NCBI GenBank assembly: GCA_009779495.1
Contig: WRED01000001.1
Coordinates: 1 to 64,000 of the forward strand
DNA length: 64,000 nucleotides
Direction of reading: 5' to 3'
From: Oscillospiraceae bacterium
GTDB taxonomy: Bacteria > Bacillota > Clostridia > Oscillospirales > Acutalibacteraceae
Below the pieces are notes generated by a model. It saw only the letters and a program-made list of their open reading frames with translations. It was not told the origin of the DNA and made no database searches. Position numbers and translations under genes: made by a program. Below, piece by piece: positions 43,901 to 53,121 of this stretch (the first letter of the stretch is position 1; the number at the start of each line of letters is the position of its first letter).

Positions 43901-45631
43901 AGCCCTGTTCTCAATTTGCCGCATGATTTCCCCGTCCTCCCGGTCAACATCCTTGTACCGCTTCTTGCCGTAAGCGTAGCTCGAGCCGTAGCCATATCCG
44001 TTTCCGTAACCGTAGCCGCCTCCGCCGTACCCATAGCCGTAGCTCGCCCCGTAGCTCGAGCCGTACCCGCCGTAGCCGTATCTTCCGTAGCGCCTGTAGC
44101 GGTAGCCTTTCTTTTTGTAATATTTGCTCGAGTCTGTTTCCTCGGCCATGGTCAGCACGACGCCCGCCACTTCTATGCCGGCGTTGTATATCTCCTCCAG
44201 CGTTTCATTTACGTCGTTTACCTTGGCGTAATCGCTCTTGACCGCGAATATCAACGAATCTATCATGTCCGCCAGGACAAGGCTGTCCGTCACCACATGG
44301 GTAGGCGGCGTGTCTACAACGATGTAATCGAACTCCGACCGCGCCTGTTTGAACACGTCCTTTATGGCGTCCATATCCAGTATCTCCGTGGATTTTGTCG
44401 TAACGCCGCCCGTCGGCATCACGAAAATCCCCAGGGACTTGACGAATTTGATCGAATCAACGTATGTCGCCGTGCCCTTTACGATAGGTATGACCCCGCC
44501 CTGCTTGTCCTCCTTGACGCCGAGGGCGTTCATGATGGCCGGCTTGCGCAGGTCGCAGTCAATGAGCAGCACGGACTTGCCTTTCTGCGCCAGCGCGCAC
44601 GCGATGTTCGTGGACACGGTCGTCTTGCCCTCGTCCTCAAAGGTGCTGGTCACAGCGAATACCTTGTAGCCCTTTTCCGCGCCCATACCCTCAAGCTTTG
44701 TCCTGATCGACTTAAAGCTTTCGACGAAATTGAACGTCACGCTGCTTTCGTCTGTGATCAGTACGCCGTTTTTGGGCTTCTTTTTCTTTTTGAACCCTCC
44801 CTGCGGAATCTCGATCAGTGGAATGGCGCCCAGGAACTTCGCCGTCGTCTTATTGCGCACGTCGTCCGCGCTTCTGATCGTTCTCGCGAACATATCGACC
44901 AAAAGCAGGAGCGCCGCGACAAAAGCGGCTCCGGCCACAGCTCCGTACATACCTGTGGTGAGCGCGGAGCTTGCGTTCGTCACGGCGGGGCGTCCCGGCT
45001 TATTGATCACGTCGATGCCCAGAGTCGAGTCAAATCTCCGCAGGAATTCCGGATACTCGTTGATGATCACGACGATGGCGTTCGCGCAAAAATCGTAGTT
45101 CGTGCTTCGAACGGTGATGTTGAAAAAACCCGCGACGTCCGTGGACGACACGCGCATTGAATTTTTGATGGTGTTGGGGCTGTACTCGCCGCCGAGCTTA
45201 AGGGCCACTGTCTCTGTCATGGCATCGCTGGTCAGTAAGCGCTGATATCTGGTCGCGTCATTGCTCGTGTAGAACTGCGTGACCTCTTTGACGCTGATAA
45301 CGTTTCCGTCCTCGTCGGTAGACGTGATGTATATTTTCTTCGTAAACGCCAGCGTAGTACTGACCATGTATTCTTCCACGTATGTTGTTTTGGAATATAC
45401 ATACGCACAGCCGCCCACGATAAGCCCGGCCAGCGCGATGACCCAGAGCCTGCGCAGCAACAGCCGAAGCAGCCTGGTTACATCCAAAAAGTTCATCAGG
45501 GAACCGATCCCGAAATTTCCGAAGGATGCGTCCTGTTTTTCATTCATCTTAATGCCACTCCCCATAATCAGCAAAAAAGTAATAGCGAATAATAAATATT
45601 GAGCGATTGTCTTTGCCTGTTCTGTCATCAT
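43874..45631 (-). CDS. Polysaccharide co-polymerase/tyrosine autokinase (Wzz-Wzc fusion type)
   Basis: The 585-aa protein joins a Wzz-like transducer (membrane segments about 62-80 and 227-247) to a cytoplasmic BY-kinase. Walker A DEGKTT is near 333-338, Walker A' LLIDCD at 355-360 and Walker B IVVDTPPT follows. The C-terminus has 19 tyrosines among glycines (504-559). Autophosphorylation there, reversed by CpsB, controls polymer length and export. The ATG at 45631 overlaps the cpsB stop (ATGA) and adds a further hydrophobic stretch at residues 10-27; MNEKQ at 45547 is an alternative start. In Bacillus the two domains are separate proteins, so fusion is notable for this phylum. Confidence 0.88.
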   Translation of the reverse strand: MMTEQAKTIAQYLLFAITFLLIMGSGIKMNEKQDASFGNFGIGSLMNFLDVTRLLRLLLRRLWVIALAGLIVGGCAYVYSKTTYVEEYMVSTTLAFTKKIYITSTDEDGNVISVKEVTQFYTSNDATRYQRLLTSDAMTETVALKLGGEYSPNTIKNSMRVSSTDVAGFFNITVRSTNYDFCANAIVVIINEYPEFLRRFDSTLGIDVINKPGRPAVTNASSALTTGMYGAVAGAAFVAALLLLVDMFARTIRSADDVRNKTTAKFLGAIPLIEIPQGGFKKKKKPKNGVLITDESSVTFNFVESFKSIRTKLEGMGAEKGYKVFAVTSTFEDEGKTTVSTNIACALAQKGKSVLLIDCDLRKPAIMNALGVKEDKQGGVIPIVKGTATYVDSIKFVKSLGIFVMPTGGVTTKSTEILDMDAIKDVFKQARSEFDYIVVDTPPTHVVTDSLVLADMIDSLIFAVKSDYAKVNDVNETLEEIYNAGIEVAGVVLTMAEETDSSKYYKKKGYRYRRYGRYGYGGYGSSYGASYGYGYGGGGYGYGNGYGYGSSYAYGKKRYKDVDREDGEIMRQIENRADEESGNRN

Positions 45632-46389
45632 CTGAGCCGTCTCTTTTCAAGCCGCTTTCTCCTGACGGGCGGCAACGGCTGATTACTAAGCACCGCCTGC
45701 GGCGCGAGGTACAGCATATAATCAAGTCTTTCGCGGCGTATATCTCCCGGGAACCGCCTTATCATGCGGAGCATATCGCCCGTCCCCCTCCTGGCCGAAT
45801 GGGTGTCCGTCGCTATGAAACTGGCCGTGCCGCACAGCGCCATCTGGTACGCAAGCTCGAACTCACTGCGGCTCCCCAAAGACGCCAGGCTCCGCGCGTT
45901 TAACTGAAACAGAACATCCATATCGCGCAGGTGGTTGACGAAGCCGTAATCACGCTGAAAATACGTATACCGCTCAGGGTGCGCGATAACCGGGATGCAA
46001 CCGAGCTTGAACAGCTCCTCTATATATTGTATAAGGCGGTTCGGGCTTTCGTAATGAAAATCGAACTCGACGAGGATGTACCGGCCGTTGTTCAGCGTAG
46101 CTTTCGCAAGGCCCCTTGAGTAAAAAATATCGTCGTTTACAAAAACCTCCGCGCCGGGATAAAGCTCAACGCGGATCCCGGCTCTGTGGATTTTCTCTTT
46201 GAGCCTTTCCAGCCGCTCGTCGCGCTTTTGTATAAAGCTGTCAATTCTGCCCGGCCGCAACAGGTGCGGCGTGGCGATAATCTTTTCAACCCCGCAGTTT
46301 TCCGCGCCCGCGCAAAGCGCCGTCGACGTCTGTATGTCGGCGGGGCCGTCGTCAATATCGTAAAGCAAATGCATGTGGATGTCAATCAT
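45628..46389 (-). CDS. CpsB/CapC-type protein-tyrosine phosphatase (PHP family)
   Basis: The 253-aa protein begins MIDIHMHLLYDIDDGPADIQ, the metal-binding HxH and D of PHP phosphoesterases, with ATPHL and VIAHPERY later. These manganese-dependent enzymes remove phosphate from the tyrosine tail of the capsule kinase. Overlap with the kinase gene by four bases supports coupled expression. Confidence 0.9.
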   Translation of the reverse strand: MIDIHMHLLYDIDDGPADIQTSTALCAGAENCGVEKIIATPHLLRPGRIDSFIQKRDERLERLKEKIHRAGIRVELYPGAEVFVNDDIFYSRGLAKATLNNGRYILVEFDFHYESPNRLIQYIEELFKLGCIPVIAHPERYTYFQRDYGFVNHLRDMDVLFQLNARSLASLGSRSEFELAYQMALCGTASFIATDTHSARRGTGDMLRMIRRFPGDIRRERLDYMLYLAPQAVLSNQPLPPVRRKRLEKRRLR

Positions 46390-46416
46390 CTTGTTCTCTC
46401 CTGAGGCTTTTTGTTG

Positions 46417-46441
46417 AGAACCTGTGTTTATGAACAGGTCT
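46417..46441. repeat. AGAACCTG palindrome, copy 4
   Basis: AGAACCTG and CAGGTCT enclose a short loop (tgtttatgaa) in the 55-bp gap before cpsB, just beyond the stop of the GT4 gene. Confidence 0.5.
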
Positions 46442-46444
46442 ATT

Positions 46445-47623
46445 TTATATCAACTCAAAAAATTTGTCAAGCTCGCTCTCGTTTCCTGTATACCCGCCAA
46501 GATTCTCCGAAAGCTTCTCCATAAGCGCCGGATCGTCCAGCAGCGTTTTGACTTTTTGGGCGATTCCCTCTGCGCTTATCTCCGCTATGAGTCCCGTCAC
46601 GCCGTCCTCGATCTGGCCGCGCACCGTCGTGAACGCCGTTGTGACGATCGGCTTTCCCAGGCACTTCGCCTCTTCTATGGCGATGGACTTTCCCTCAAAC
46701 CGCGAGGGCTGGACGTATATATCGCACTGCCGCATAAAGGGATACGGATTGCTTTTGGCGCCCAAAAGCGCAAAGCGGCCCTCCAGCTTTTTCTCCCGGA
46801 TCAACCTTTCCAGTTCACTGCGCATGGCGCCTTCGCCGATCACATCCCATTTTATATCATATCCGCCGGACACCAGAATTTCGCACGCCTCAAGCGCAAG
46901 GTCGATACCCTTAGGCGCGTCGAGCCGTCCGGCCGTCAATATGCGAACACCGTCAAAGCTGTCCTCAAAGCCGCCAAGCTCGGCCTGATCGCGGATCATT
47001 TTGGGCGATATAATGTTTTCTATCACGCGTATTTTGTCCGCCAATTCGGGGAATACCCGTCTCAGCGTATCGGCACAGGCGCCCGAAACGGTGACGACGC
47101 TGCCGGCCTTTTGAAAATAGCGCCTGTCGAAATCTGCGTCCATCGCGAGCTTTTCATAGTCGCTGTGAATGTACGCCAGTTTCCTCTTCGCCGACGTCCT
47201 GTCGATACAAAAATACAGGGACGATCCCTCCAGATAAGCGATCGCGGCGTCATATTCTGTCCTAAGCTTCGGCATGGATTTGCGCAGATGCTTCCACGCG
47301 CGCTGCTCCAGGGTCCGCACGGGACTTCTCCGGCGAAAAACCATCGCGTATTTTACCCTGTCAAACGCAAGCGCGAACCGCCCGCTTTTCAGCAGCGCCT
47401 TCACGGACTCAAAAAACGGCTTCGTGAACAATGTATAGCTTTGCGGATGTTCGAGTATACGCACATGGGGAGGGAGCTGGCTGAGGAACTCGCCGCCTGC
47501 GCTGAACAGGAAAAGGTCGATGTCCGCCCGATCGGGGCTGATGAGACTTAAAAGCGTCACAAGGCTTTTCTCCGCGCCGCCGATGCTCATGGAGGGGATG
47601 ATAAAGAGAAGCTTTTTCTTCAT
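46445..47623 (-). CDS. GT4 glycosyltransferase, paralogue A
   Basis: The start MKKKLLFIIPSMSIGGAEKS (47623) gives 392 aa. GT-B fold features are GGAEKSLVTLLSL at the N-terminus and the EGKSIAIEEAKCLGKPIVTT C-terminal motif of retaining GT4 enzymes. It is closely related to the products of 48805-49977 and 51203-52396, so three duplicated enzymes sit in one operon. The sugar donor is unknown. Confidence 0.85.
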   Translation of the reverse strand: MKKKLLFIIPSMSIGGAEKSLVTLLSLISPDRADIDLFLFSAGGEFLSQLPPHVRILEHPQSYTLFTKPFFESVKALLKSGRFALAFDRVKYAMVFRRRSPVRTLEQRAWKHLRKSMPKLRTEYDAAIAYLEGSSLYFCIDRTSAKRKLAYIHSDYEKLAMDADFDRRYFQKAGSVVTVSGACADTLRRVFPELADKIRVIENIISPKMIRDQAELGGFEDSFDGVRILTAGRLDAPKGIDLALEACEILVSGGYDIKWDVIGEGAMRSELERLIREKKLEGRFALLGAKSNPYPFMRQCDIYVQPSRFEGKSIAIEEAKCLGKPIVTTAFTTVRGQIEDGVTGLIAEISAEGIAQKVKTLLDDPALMEKLSENLGGYTGNESELDKFFELI

Positions 47624-47636
47624 GGGCGTTGTTCCT

Positions 47637-48788
47637 TTATAATTGTATGGATGCGCAAAGCGCGAGCGTGAACGCCTGCGCCGCCGGCATAACGTCAAGC
47701 CGCGCCGAATAAAAGCCTATACCCTTCGTGTCGCCCTGGGCGTGATCGACTTTCCCGTCGCGGCGCGTGCGCGACATCAGAAATTCTTTTGCCTGTTGAG
47801 CGGATTTCCTGTATTGCTCGTCTCCCGAAGCTTCGTAAAGCCACGCCATAAACGTCCCGATCATCGCCGTGGCCGAGGACTCCCCCGCTTCCTCCGCGAA
47901 AAGCTGCCTTGACCACGCGCCGTTTTGGGTCTGCAAAGGCAAAAGACGCGCGGCGAATGTTCCCGCACTCTCAAGCAGATATTTTTTGAAAGTCTCGTCC
48001 TGCGCCGTCTTAAAGCTTTCCATCAGCCCGACGGCGAGCCAGCCGCAGCCGCGCCCCCAGCCGCATATGCCGAGCGGCGCTTTTGTCCCTTGGTCAAAGC
48101 CGTGAAACGGTATATAGAAATCACCGTGCATCCCGACAGCGAGATATTCCCCGATCTGCCGCACGGCAAGCTCCCGCGCGTCCGAACAGCCGTAAACCGC
48201 CGCGTACTTCAACAGAAACGGGCAGATCATCCCCACCGTATCGACGAAGCGGATGTTCGGAACCGCCGTGTTGTACGGCACGGTTCCGCCTTTCTCTGCC
48301 TTGCGCAAAAACGTATAGACGCTGTCCATCGCGGACTTGATTTTATCTGGGCCGGCAAGGGGCGACGACAGTATCGCGTATGCCCGCAGCGCTTCGTCCG
48401 CGCCGCTGACCGGCTCTTTCAGGCAGCCGTCCGCGCCGATTATTCGGCCGATGTACGTCCTTATCGCCGCCGAAACGCCCGGCTCCTCCGCGCAGCCGTT
48501 CAGCGCCATCAGCAGCGCGGCCTCCTGCCAGCTTTGCAGTTTTTTGCTCTTGTACGTACCCCTCGCGCGGTCTATGACGGTCAGGCGCGCGTTGTCGCTC
48601 ACGGGCATGGTAGGCGTTTTCAGAAGCCACTTCACCGTGACTTTTTTGACCGCTTCACGCCACTCGCGTTCGCCGTCCCACCACCCGATTTTGATCCTCC
48701 CGAACCACCGCCGAAACAGCGGAGCGGCGTCAAAGGCAAGTGCGGTCACGGTCAGAAACAGCAGTATGAAAAATAAAATATATCCCAT
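47637..48788 (-). CDS. Membrane-anchored GH105-like unsaturated glycuronyl hydrolase
   Basis: The 383-aa protein has an N-terminal membrane anchor (3-22) and an (alpha/alpha)6 barrel. GH105/GH88 motifs are visible: FVDTVGM at 181-187 with D183, CGWGRGCGW at 242-250 and the ESSATAMI strand. Family members cut unsaturated uronic acid from lyase products. In an exopolysaccharide operon it could trim or turn over the polymer, or be a repurposed fold. Anchoring to the membrane is unusual for the family. Confidence 0.7.
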   Translation of the reverse strand: MGYILFFILLFLTVTALAFDAAPLFRRWFGRIKIGWWDGEREWREAVKKVTVKWLLKTPTMPVSDNARLTVIDRARGTYKSKKLQSWQEAALLMALNGCAEEPGVSAAIRTYIGRIIGADGCLKEPVSGADEALRAYAILSSPLAGPDKIKSAMDSVYTFLRKAEKGGTVPYNTAVPNIRFVDTVGMICPFLLKYAAVYGCSDARELAVRQIGEYLAVGMHGDFYIPFHGFDQGTKAPLGICGWGRGCGWLAVGLMESFKTAQDETFKKYLLESAGTFAARLLPLQTQNGAWSRQLFAEEAGESSATAMIGTFMAWLYEASGDEQYRKSAQQAKEFLMSRTRRDGKVDHAQGDTKGIGFYSARLDVMPAAQAFTLALCASIQL

Positions 48789-48804
48789 GGTTAAACCTCG
48801 ACTG

Positions 48805-49977
48805 TCAATTTATCAGCGCGTAAAATTTTTCTATCTCTGGCTCGTTGCCGGCGCTTTCTCCGCGCAGGTTTTCGGACAGCCTTTCGCACAACTTCGCATC
48901 GTCCAGCAGCAGCCCGATTTTTTCCGCCAGCGACGCATGATCCATGCCCGCGATAAGGCCGTCCGCCCCGTCGGCGATCTGATCGCGCGCGGTTGAAAAG
49001 TCCGTCACGACGATAGGCTTACAAAGGCGTTTCGCCTCGTCCACCGCGATGGCCCTGCCCTCAAAGTCGGATGGCTGGACGTAAATATCACACTGATCCA
49101 TATACGGATACGGGTTGCTTTTTTCACCGAGCAGGATGAACGTATCGGCGACATTTTCCTCCGATATCAGCGCGGTGATTTCATCCGAAAGCTCACCCCT
49201 GCCGATGTGATACCATCTGAACCTGTACTCTTTCCGCCGCAGCAGGGCGCAGGCGCGAACTGCCCTTGCGATCCCCTTTTGCGGCGACATGCGGCCGACC
49301 GTCAGTACGCGCGCTCCGCAAAAGCCGTCTGTGAAACCCGGCTCCGCAACAGCCCGCGTCCGCAGCATCCGCGGCGACACAATGTTTTCTATCACGCGTA
49401 TCTTATCCGCCGATTCAGGAAACACTCTCCTGAGCGTGTCCGCGCAGACTGAAGAAACGGTGACGACGCAGTCCGCATTCCGGAAATACGGCCTGTCGAA
49501 ACCGGCGTCCATTCCGAGCTTTTCATAGTCGTTATGAACGTACAGAAGCTTCCTTTTCGCCGTAACATTTTCGGCACAGAAGTACGACGATATGCCCTCC
49601 AGATACCCGATCGCCGCGTCATAATTTTTTTCGAGCCTGGGTAGCGCCTTTTTCATGTGCCGCCACATCGCGGCCCTGTCGTTTTTGCGAACGGCAAGCG
49701 CATAGCTTATCCTTGCCAGCGCGAGCCTTAATTTGCCGCGCGTCAGAAAATATATCAGCGCCGACTTGAGGCTTCCGTCAAACATCAGGTAATCGCGCCC
49801 CGCGTCAAAAACATGAACGCCGGGCGGCACAAGCGGCCTGAACAGGCCCTCGTTTCTGAACAGGAACAGGTCGGCGCTGTATTTGTCATCATCGAGAAGC
49901 GACAGCAGCGTCACGAGGCTTTTCTCCGCGCCGCCGCCGCCAAGTGACGGCAGGATGAACAGCAGTTCTTTTTTCAT
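48805..49977 (-). CDS. GT4 glycosyltransferase, paralogue B
   Basis: The start MKKELLFILPSLGGGGAEKS (49977) gives 390 aa. N-terminal GGAEKSLVTLLSLL and C-terminal EGRAIAVDEAKRLCKPIVVT match paralogue A closely across the sequence (shared YDAAIGYLEG, CADTLRRVFPESADKIRVIE), so the two arose by duplication. Confidence 0.85.
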   Translation of the reverse strand: MKKELLFILPSLGGGGAEKSLVTLLSLLDDDKYSADLFLFRNEGLFRPLVPPGVHVFDAGRDYLMFDGSLKSALIYFLTRGKLRLALARISYALAVRKNDRAAMWRHMKKALPRLEKNYDAAIGYLEGISSYFCAENVTAKRKLLYVHNDYEKLGMDAGFDRPYFRNADCVVTVSSVCADTLRRVFPESADKIRVIENIVSPRMLRTRAVAEPGFTDGFCGARVLTVGRMSPQKGIARAVRACALLRRKEYRFRWYHIGRGELSDEITALISEENVADTFILLGEKSNPYPYMDQCDIYVQPSDFEGRAIAVDEAKRLCKPIVVTDFSTARDQIADGADGLIAGMDHASLAEKIGLLLDDAKLCERLSENLRGESAGNEPEIEKFYALIN

Positions 49978-50022
49978 TGGCCGACTTCCTTTCTCAGGGG
50001 CGGCGCGCCAGGCTGTGCGCCA

Positions 50023-50182
50023 GTCCACCGTCACGCCTGAAACGCTGGATTAGCGCGACGGATTTTTGTTGTTGGGCGGTGCGGGCAAATCCGCAGGAAT
50101 ACGCCCGTATTTCAAGGATTTGCCGTGCCGCCCAGCGGCAAAAAGACAAGCGATAACCAGCGTTTTAGGCGTGACGGTGGAC
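50023..50182. mobile_element. 160-bp hairpin element with 26-bp terminal inverted repeats
   Basis: The arms (50023-50048 and 50157-50182) match at 25 of 26 positions (core CACCGTCACGCCTGAAACGC). A second inner pair (GGGCGGTGCGGGCAAATCC with GGATTTGCCGTGCCGCCC) makes nearly the whole element self-complementary. It has no gene. The right arm contains the stop codon of the GT2 gene, so the element defines that protein's end. Confidence 0.7.
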
Positions 50183-51199
50183 TAGCACTCTTATCTTCAT
50201 CAAAAGCATCACCGCGCGGACGCCCGCAACGCTTTTTCTCCGCGCCATTTTGAGTATCAGCCGGGTATACCTCGCGCAATTTTCATTGAGCAATACACAC
50301 TCGGAATCCAGAAAGCTTACCGTATCCTCATTCTCCATGACGCCGCGCATGATTTCTTTCCGTGCTTTCCCCTTACATGATCTGCTGATAATATGCAACG
50401 CTCCCGCCAGCTCCTCCGCGACAAAGGCTGCGGCAGTGCGCGTAAACACCCTTTCGTCAATGCCAAGCCGCCCGAATTGCTCACGGTCACGCCTGTACCG
50501 TTCAAAAATAACCTCAGCATGATCTGTTCGCGTCCTGTGGATCGTACTGTCCTCCACGCACCTGTAATAGTAGCCGATCTCCGGCACAAAGCACACGCCC
50601 CGACATATCCCAAGAAAGTTCAGCACAAACTCCCTGTCCTCACCGTATTTCCTCCCCGGAGTCAGCCGCAGCCCGTTTCGCTCAATATCCGCGCGCCTGA
50701 AAAGCTTCGTGCACAGTGAGTTCATCGACGCGACGCGCATCATAAAGGGCAAAATCTCGCTTTTGATCCTATCCGCGCCCATCAGCACATTGTTTTCAAA
50801 CGGATACGTGATAATCACGCTCTCGCCGACATACGGGTAATCCATCCCGCAGACGGCCATGTCCGCGCCGGTTTGAACCGCGGCGTTCATAAGTGTCTCA
50901 AGCATATCCGGGTACATCCTGTCGTCCGCGTCGGCGAAAGATATATATTCCCCCCGCGCGGCGTCCAGTCCCGCGTTGCGCGCCGCGCTGACTCCCGCGT
51001 TTTCCTGTGTGATCACACGAATATTCGCGTAACGCGCGGCGTACTCACCGAGGATCTCCGGCGTGCCGTCCGTTGAGCCGTCGTCTATGACGATCAGTTC
51101 CGTTTTGTCGAATATACCCTGCGCGGCGATGGAATCAAGGCATTCGCGCAGATATTTTTCCCCGTTGTATACCGGCATGATCACCGAAATTAAAGGCAT
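50165..51199 (-). CDS. GT2 family glycosyltransferase
   Basis: The 344-aa protein has ISVIMPVYNGEKYLRECLDS, IDDGSTDGT and SFADADDR (DxD, metal-binding), typical of inverting GT-A enzymes. It adds one sugar to the lipid-linked repeat unit. Its last residues are encoded by the terminal repeat of the element at 50023-50182. Confidence 0.87.
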   Translation of the reverse strand: MPLISVIMPVYNGEKYLRECLDSIAAQGIFDKTELIVIDDGSTDGTPEILGEYAARYANIRVITQENAGVSAARNAGLDAARGEYISFADADDRMYPDMLETLMNAAVQTGADMAVCGMDYPYVGESVIITYPFENNVLMGADRIKSEILPFMMRVASMNSLCTKLFRRADIERNGLRLTPGRKYGEDREFVLNFLGICRGVCFVPEIGYYYRCVEDSTIHRTRTDHAEVIFERYRRDREQFGRLGIDERVFTRTAAAFVAEELAGALHIISRSCKGKARKEIMRGVMENEDTVSFLDSECVLLNENCARYTRLILKMARRKSVAGVRAVMLLMKIRVLVHRHA

Positions 51200-51202
51200 C
51201 CT

Positions 51203-52396
51203 CTAAAAATCCCCTTCGATTAACCTGTATATTTTATCAAGCTCCGTAAAGCTGTCCGCGCCGATCCCACGCGCGTTTTGAGCGAGCCGTTCTCTCAAGT
51301 CCGCATCCTTTATCAGCGTCTCAATGCCATCGGCAACGCTTTCTGAATCCATCGGAACAATCATGGCGTCAACGCCGCCGCGCACCTGGCTTTTCGCGGT
51401 GGCAAAGTCCGTGATGATTACCGGGCGGCCCAGGATCTGCGCCTCGCGTATCGTCACCGCCTTGCCTTCATACCGCGAGGGCTGGACGTAAATGTCGCAG
51501 TTTTTCATGTACGGATACGGATTAACTTTTTTGCCTAAAATAATGAATCTCTCCTCAAGCCCGAGCCGCCGGACCTGCTCCAGAAGGCTTTGCTGTCCGT
51601 CCCCGTAGCCGATGGCGTACCACGTGATATCCGTGCCGCGATCCGCCAAAAGCCTACATATATCGACCGCGGAATCAAACGCTTTCGCGTAACAAAAGCG
51701 TCCGACCGTCAGAAGTCTCACCGTTCCGTCCACTTTCATCTCCTGTGGGATAAACTCATCGGCCTGCGCACGGACAAGCTCCGCCGACAGCACGTTTTCC
51801 ACCGTTACAAGCCTGTCTCCAAGGGACGGGTGCACCTTGAGAAACGTCTTGCCGCAATCGTCCGACACGGCGGCGATACGGTCAAACTGCCGCCAGACCG
51901 CTTCATCCTTTTTACGGTTGACCGCGACTCTGGCGTAGTCCGTGTGTATCCACGCGAATTTTTTGTCCGCCCGTATATTCCGCGCAACAAAATGATGCGG
52001 CCACATGAAGCTTATCGCCGCGTCATATTTTTGCCTCAGCTTCGGCATGGACGATACTGACACATCCCAATACGCCTGCAAAAGCGCGTATCCCGCTTCG
52101 TCTGGCGTAACGCCGGATTTTTTTTTAAGCTTTGCGTAAACTCTCTTGAGAGCCATGACCGGGTGACCGGACAGGAGAACCTCCCTCACCGGCTTGAGCA
52201 TCGCCGCGCACTGCGGCATCTCCGGCAGGAGATTGCAGCGCGGGTCCAAAAGCGGCAGGAACTCTCCTTTTTTAGAAAACAGCAGCACGTCAACGTCGTA
52301 TGTATCGTAGTCAAACGCGGAAAGCAAATTGGCCGCGCTTCTTTCGATGCCGCCGACCTCCATGCTGTGCAGGGTGATCAGGATTTTCTTTTTCAT
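51203..52396 (-). CDS. GT4 glycosyltransferase, paralogue C
   Basis: The start MKKKILITLHSMEVGGIERS (52396) gives 397 aa, with the retaining-enzyme motif EGKAVTIREAQILGRPVIIT. It is a more distant relative of paralogues A and B. Its start overlaps the GT32 stop by four bases. Confidence 0.85.
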   Translation of the reverse strand: MKKKILITLHSMEVGGIERSAANLLSAFDYDTYDVDVLLFSKKGEFLPLLDPRCNLLPEMPQCAAMLKPVREVLLSGHPVMALKRVYAKLKKKSGVTPDEAGYALLQAYWDVSVSSMPKLRQKYDAAISFMWPHHFVARNIRADKKFAWIHTDYARVAVNRKKDEAVWRQFDRIAAVSDDCGKTFLKVHPSLGDRLVTVENVLSAELVRAQADEFIPQEMKVDGTVRLLTVGRFCYAKAFDSAVDICRLLADRGTDITWYAIGYGDGQQSLLEQVRRLGLEERFIILGKKVNPYPYMKNCDIYVQPSRYEGKAVTIREAQILGRPVIITDFATAKSQVRGGVDAMIVPMDSESVADGIETLIKDADLRERLAQNARGIGADSFTELDKIYRLIEGDF

Positions 52397-53121
52397 GACG
52401 TTTCCCTGTCTATAAGTGATCTCAGCCGCTTCACTCTTTCCCCGCCGATCGCTTTTGCCGCCGCGCGCTTGATTTTCGACTTGAGCCTCACGCGCCCGGG
52501 CAGCCAAAGCTGGGCGAAATGGTGTATGGCGCAGCTGTCCTGCGTGATGTGGTTTATGCCGTTTATGTAATCGTAGGGGCTGAAAAACGTCCTCGGGTAC
52601 ACCGTGACGCCTCCCGCCTCCCGTAAATCGCCGTCTCGTACAAGACCGTTTTCCTCCAGCATTTCGGTCAGCAGAACCACGTTGGTGGATTTGTAAAAGC
52701 TTCCGTCCGGCAACACATACGGGGTTCCCTCATAATGCTCCATGTACTTGATCAAAAGCGGGAAGCCTTTTTCGGCGCCCATCACGCAGGTCCCGACGAA
52801 GTTCTCTTCCTCAAAGCCCGCAAACATCCTGTGGCCGAGAAAAGCGTCAAAGCTTTTTAGGACCTCTACGTCCGTGTCGAGATAAACGCCGCCGTTGTCG
52901 AACAGGGCTTTTGCCCTGGCGTAGTCGCTGACAAAGGCATAATTGCGGTTTTCGTAGGCTTGCCTCACAAATTCGTTCGCGCCGATATCGAAATTCGTCT
53001 CGTTCCATTCAACAATCTCATAATCCGGCAGCACGCGCTTCCAGGACTGAATGCACTTTTGAACGAGCTTCGGCTTTTCCCCCTTGCCGAACCAGCAGTA
53101 ATGGATCGTTTTCGGGATCAT
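52393..53121 (-). CDS. GT32-type glycosyltransferase with DXD motif
   Basis: The 242-aa protein has IPKTIHYCWFGKGEKPKLVQ at its start and the metal-binding DxD in GGVYLDTDVEVLKSF, the pattern of Gly_transf_sug (GT32) enzymes. It would add alpha-linked hexose. Overlaps the acyltransferase frame by four bases. Confidence 0.85.
   Translation of the reverse strand: MIPKTIHYCWFGKGEKPKLVQKCIQSWKRVLPDYEIVEWNETNFDIGANEFVRQAYENRNYAFVSDYARAKALFDNGGVYLDTDVEVLKSFDAFLGHRMFAGFEEENFVGTCVMGAEKGFPLLIKYMEHYEGTPYVLPDGSFYKSTNVVLLTEMLEENGLVRDGDLREAGGVTVYPRTFFSPYDYINGINHITQDSCAIHHFAQLWLPGRVRLKSKIKRAAAKAIGGERVKRLRSLIDRETS

Noticed and set aside
43916..45160. 414-codon plus-strand frame opposite the kinase
   Set aside because: It is the complement of the Walker motifs and tyrosine-rich tail of a confident gene and has no start signal.
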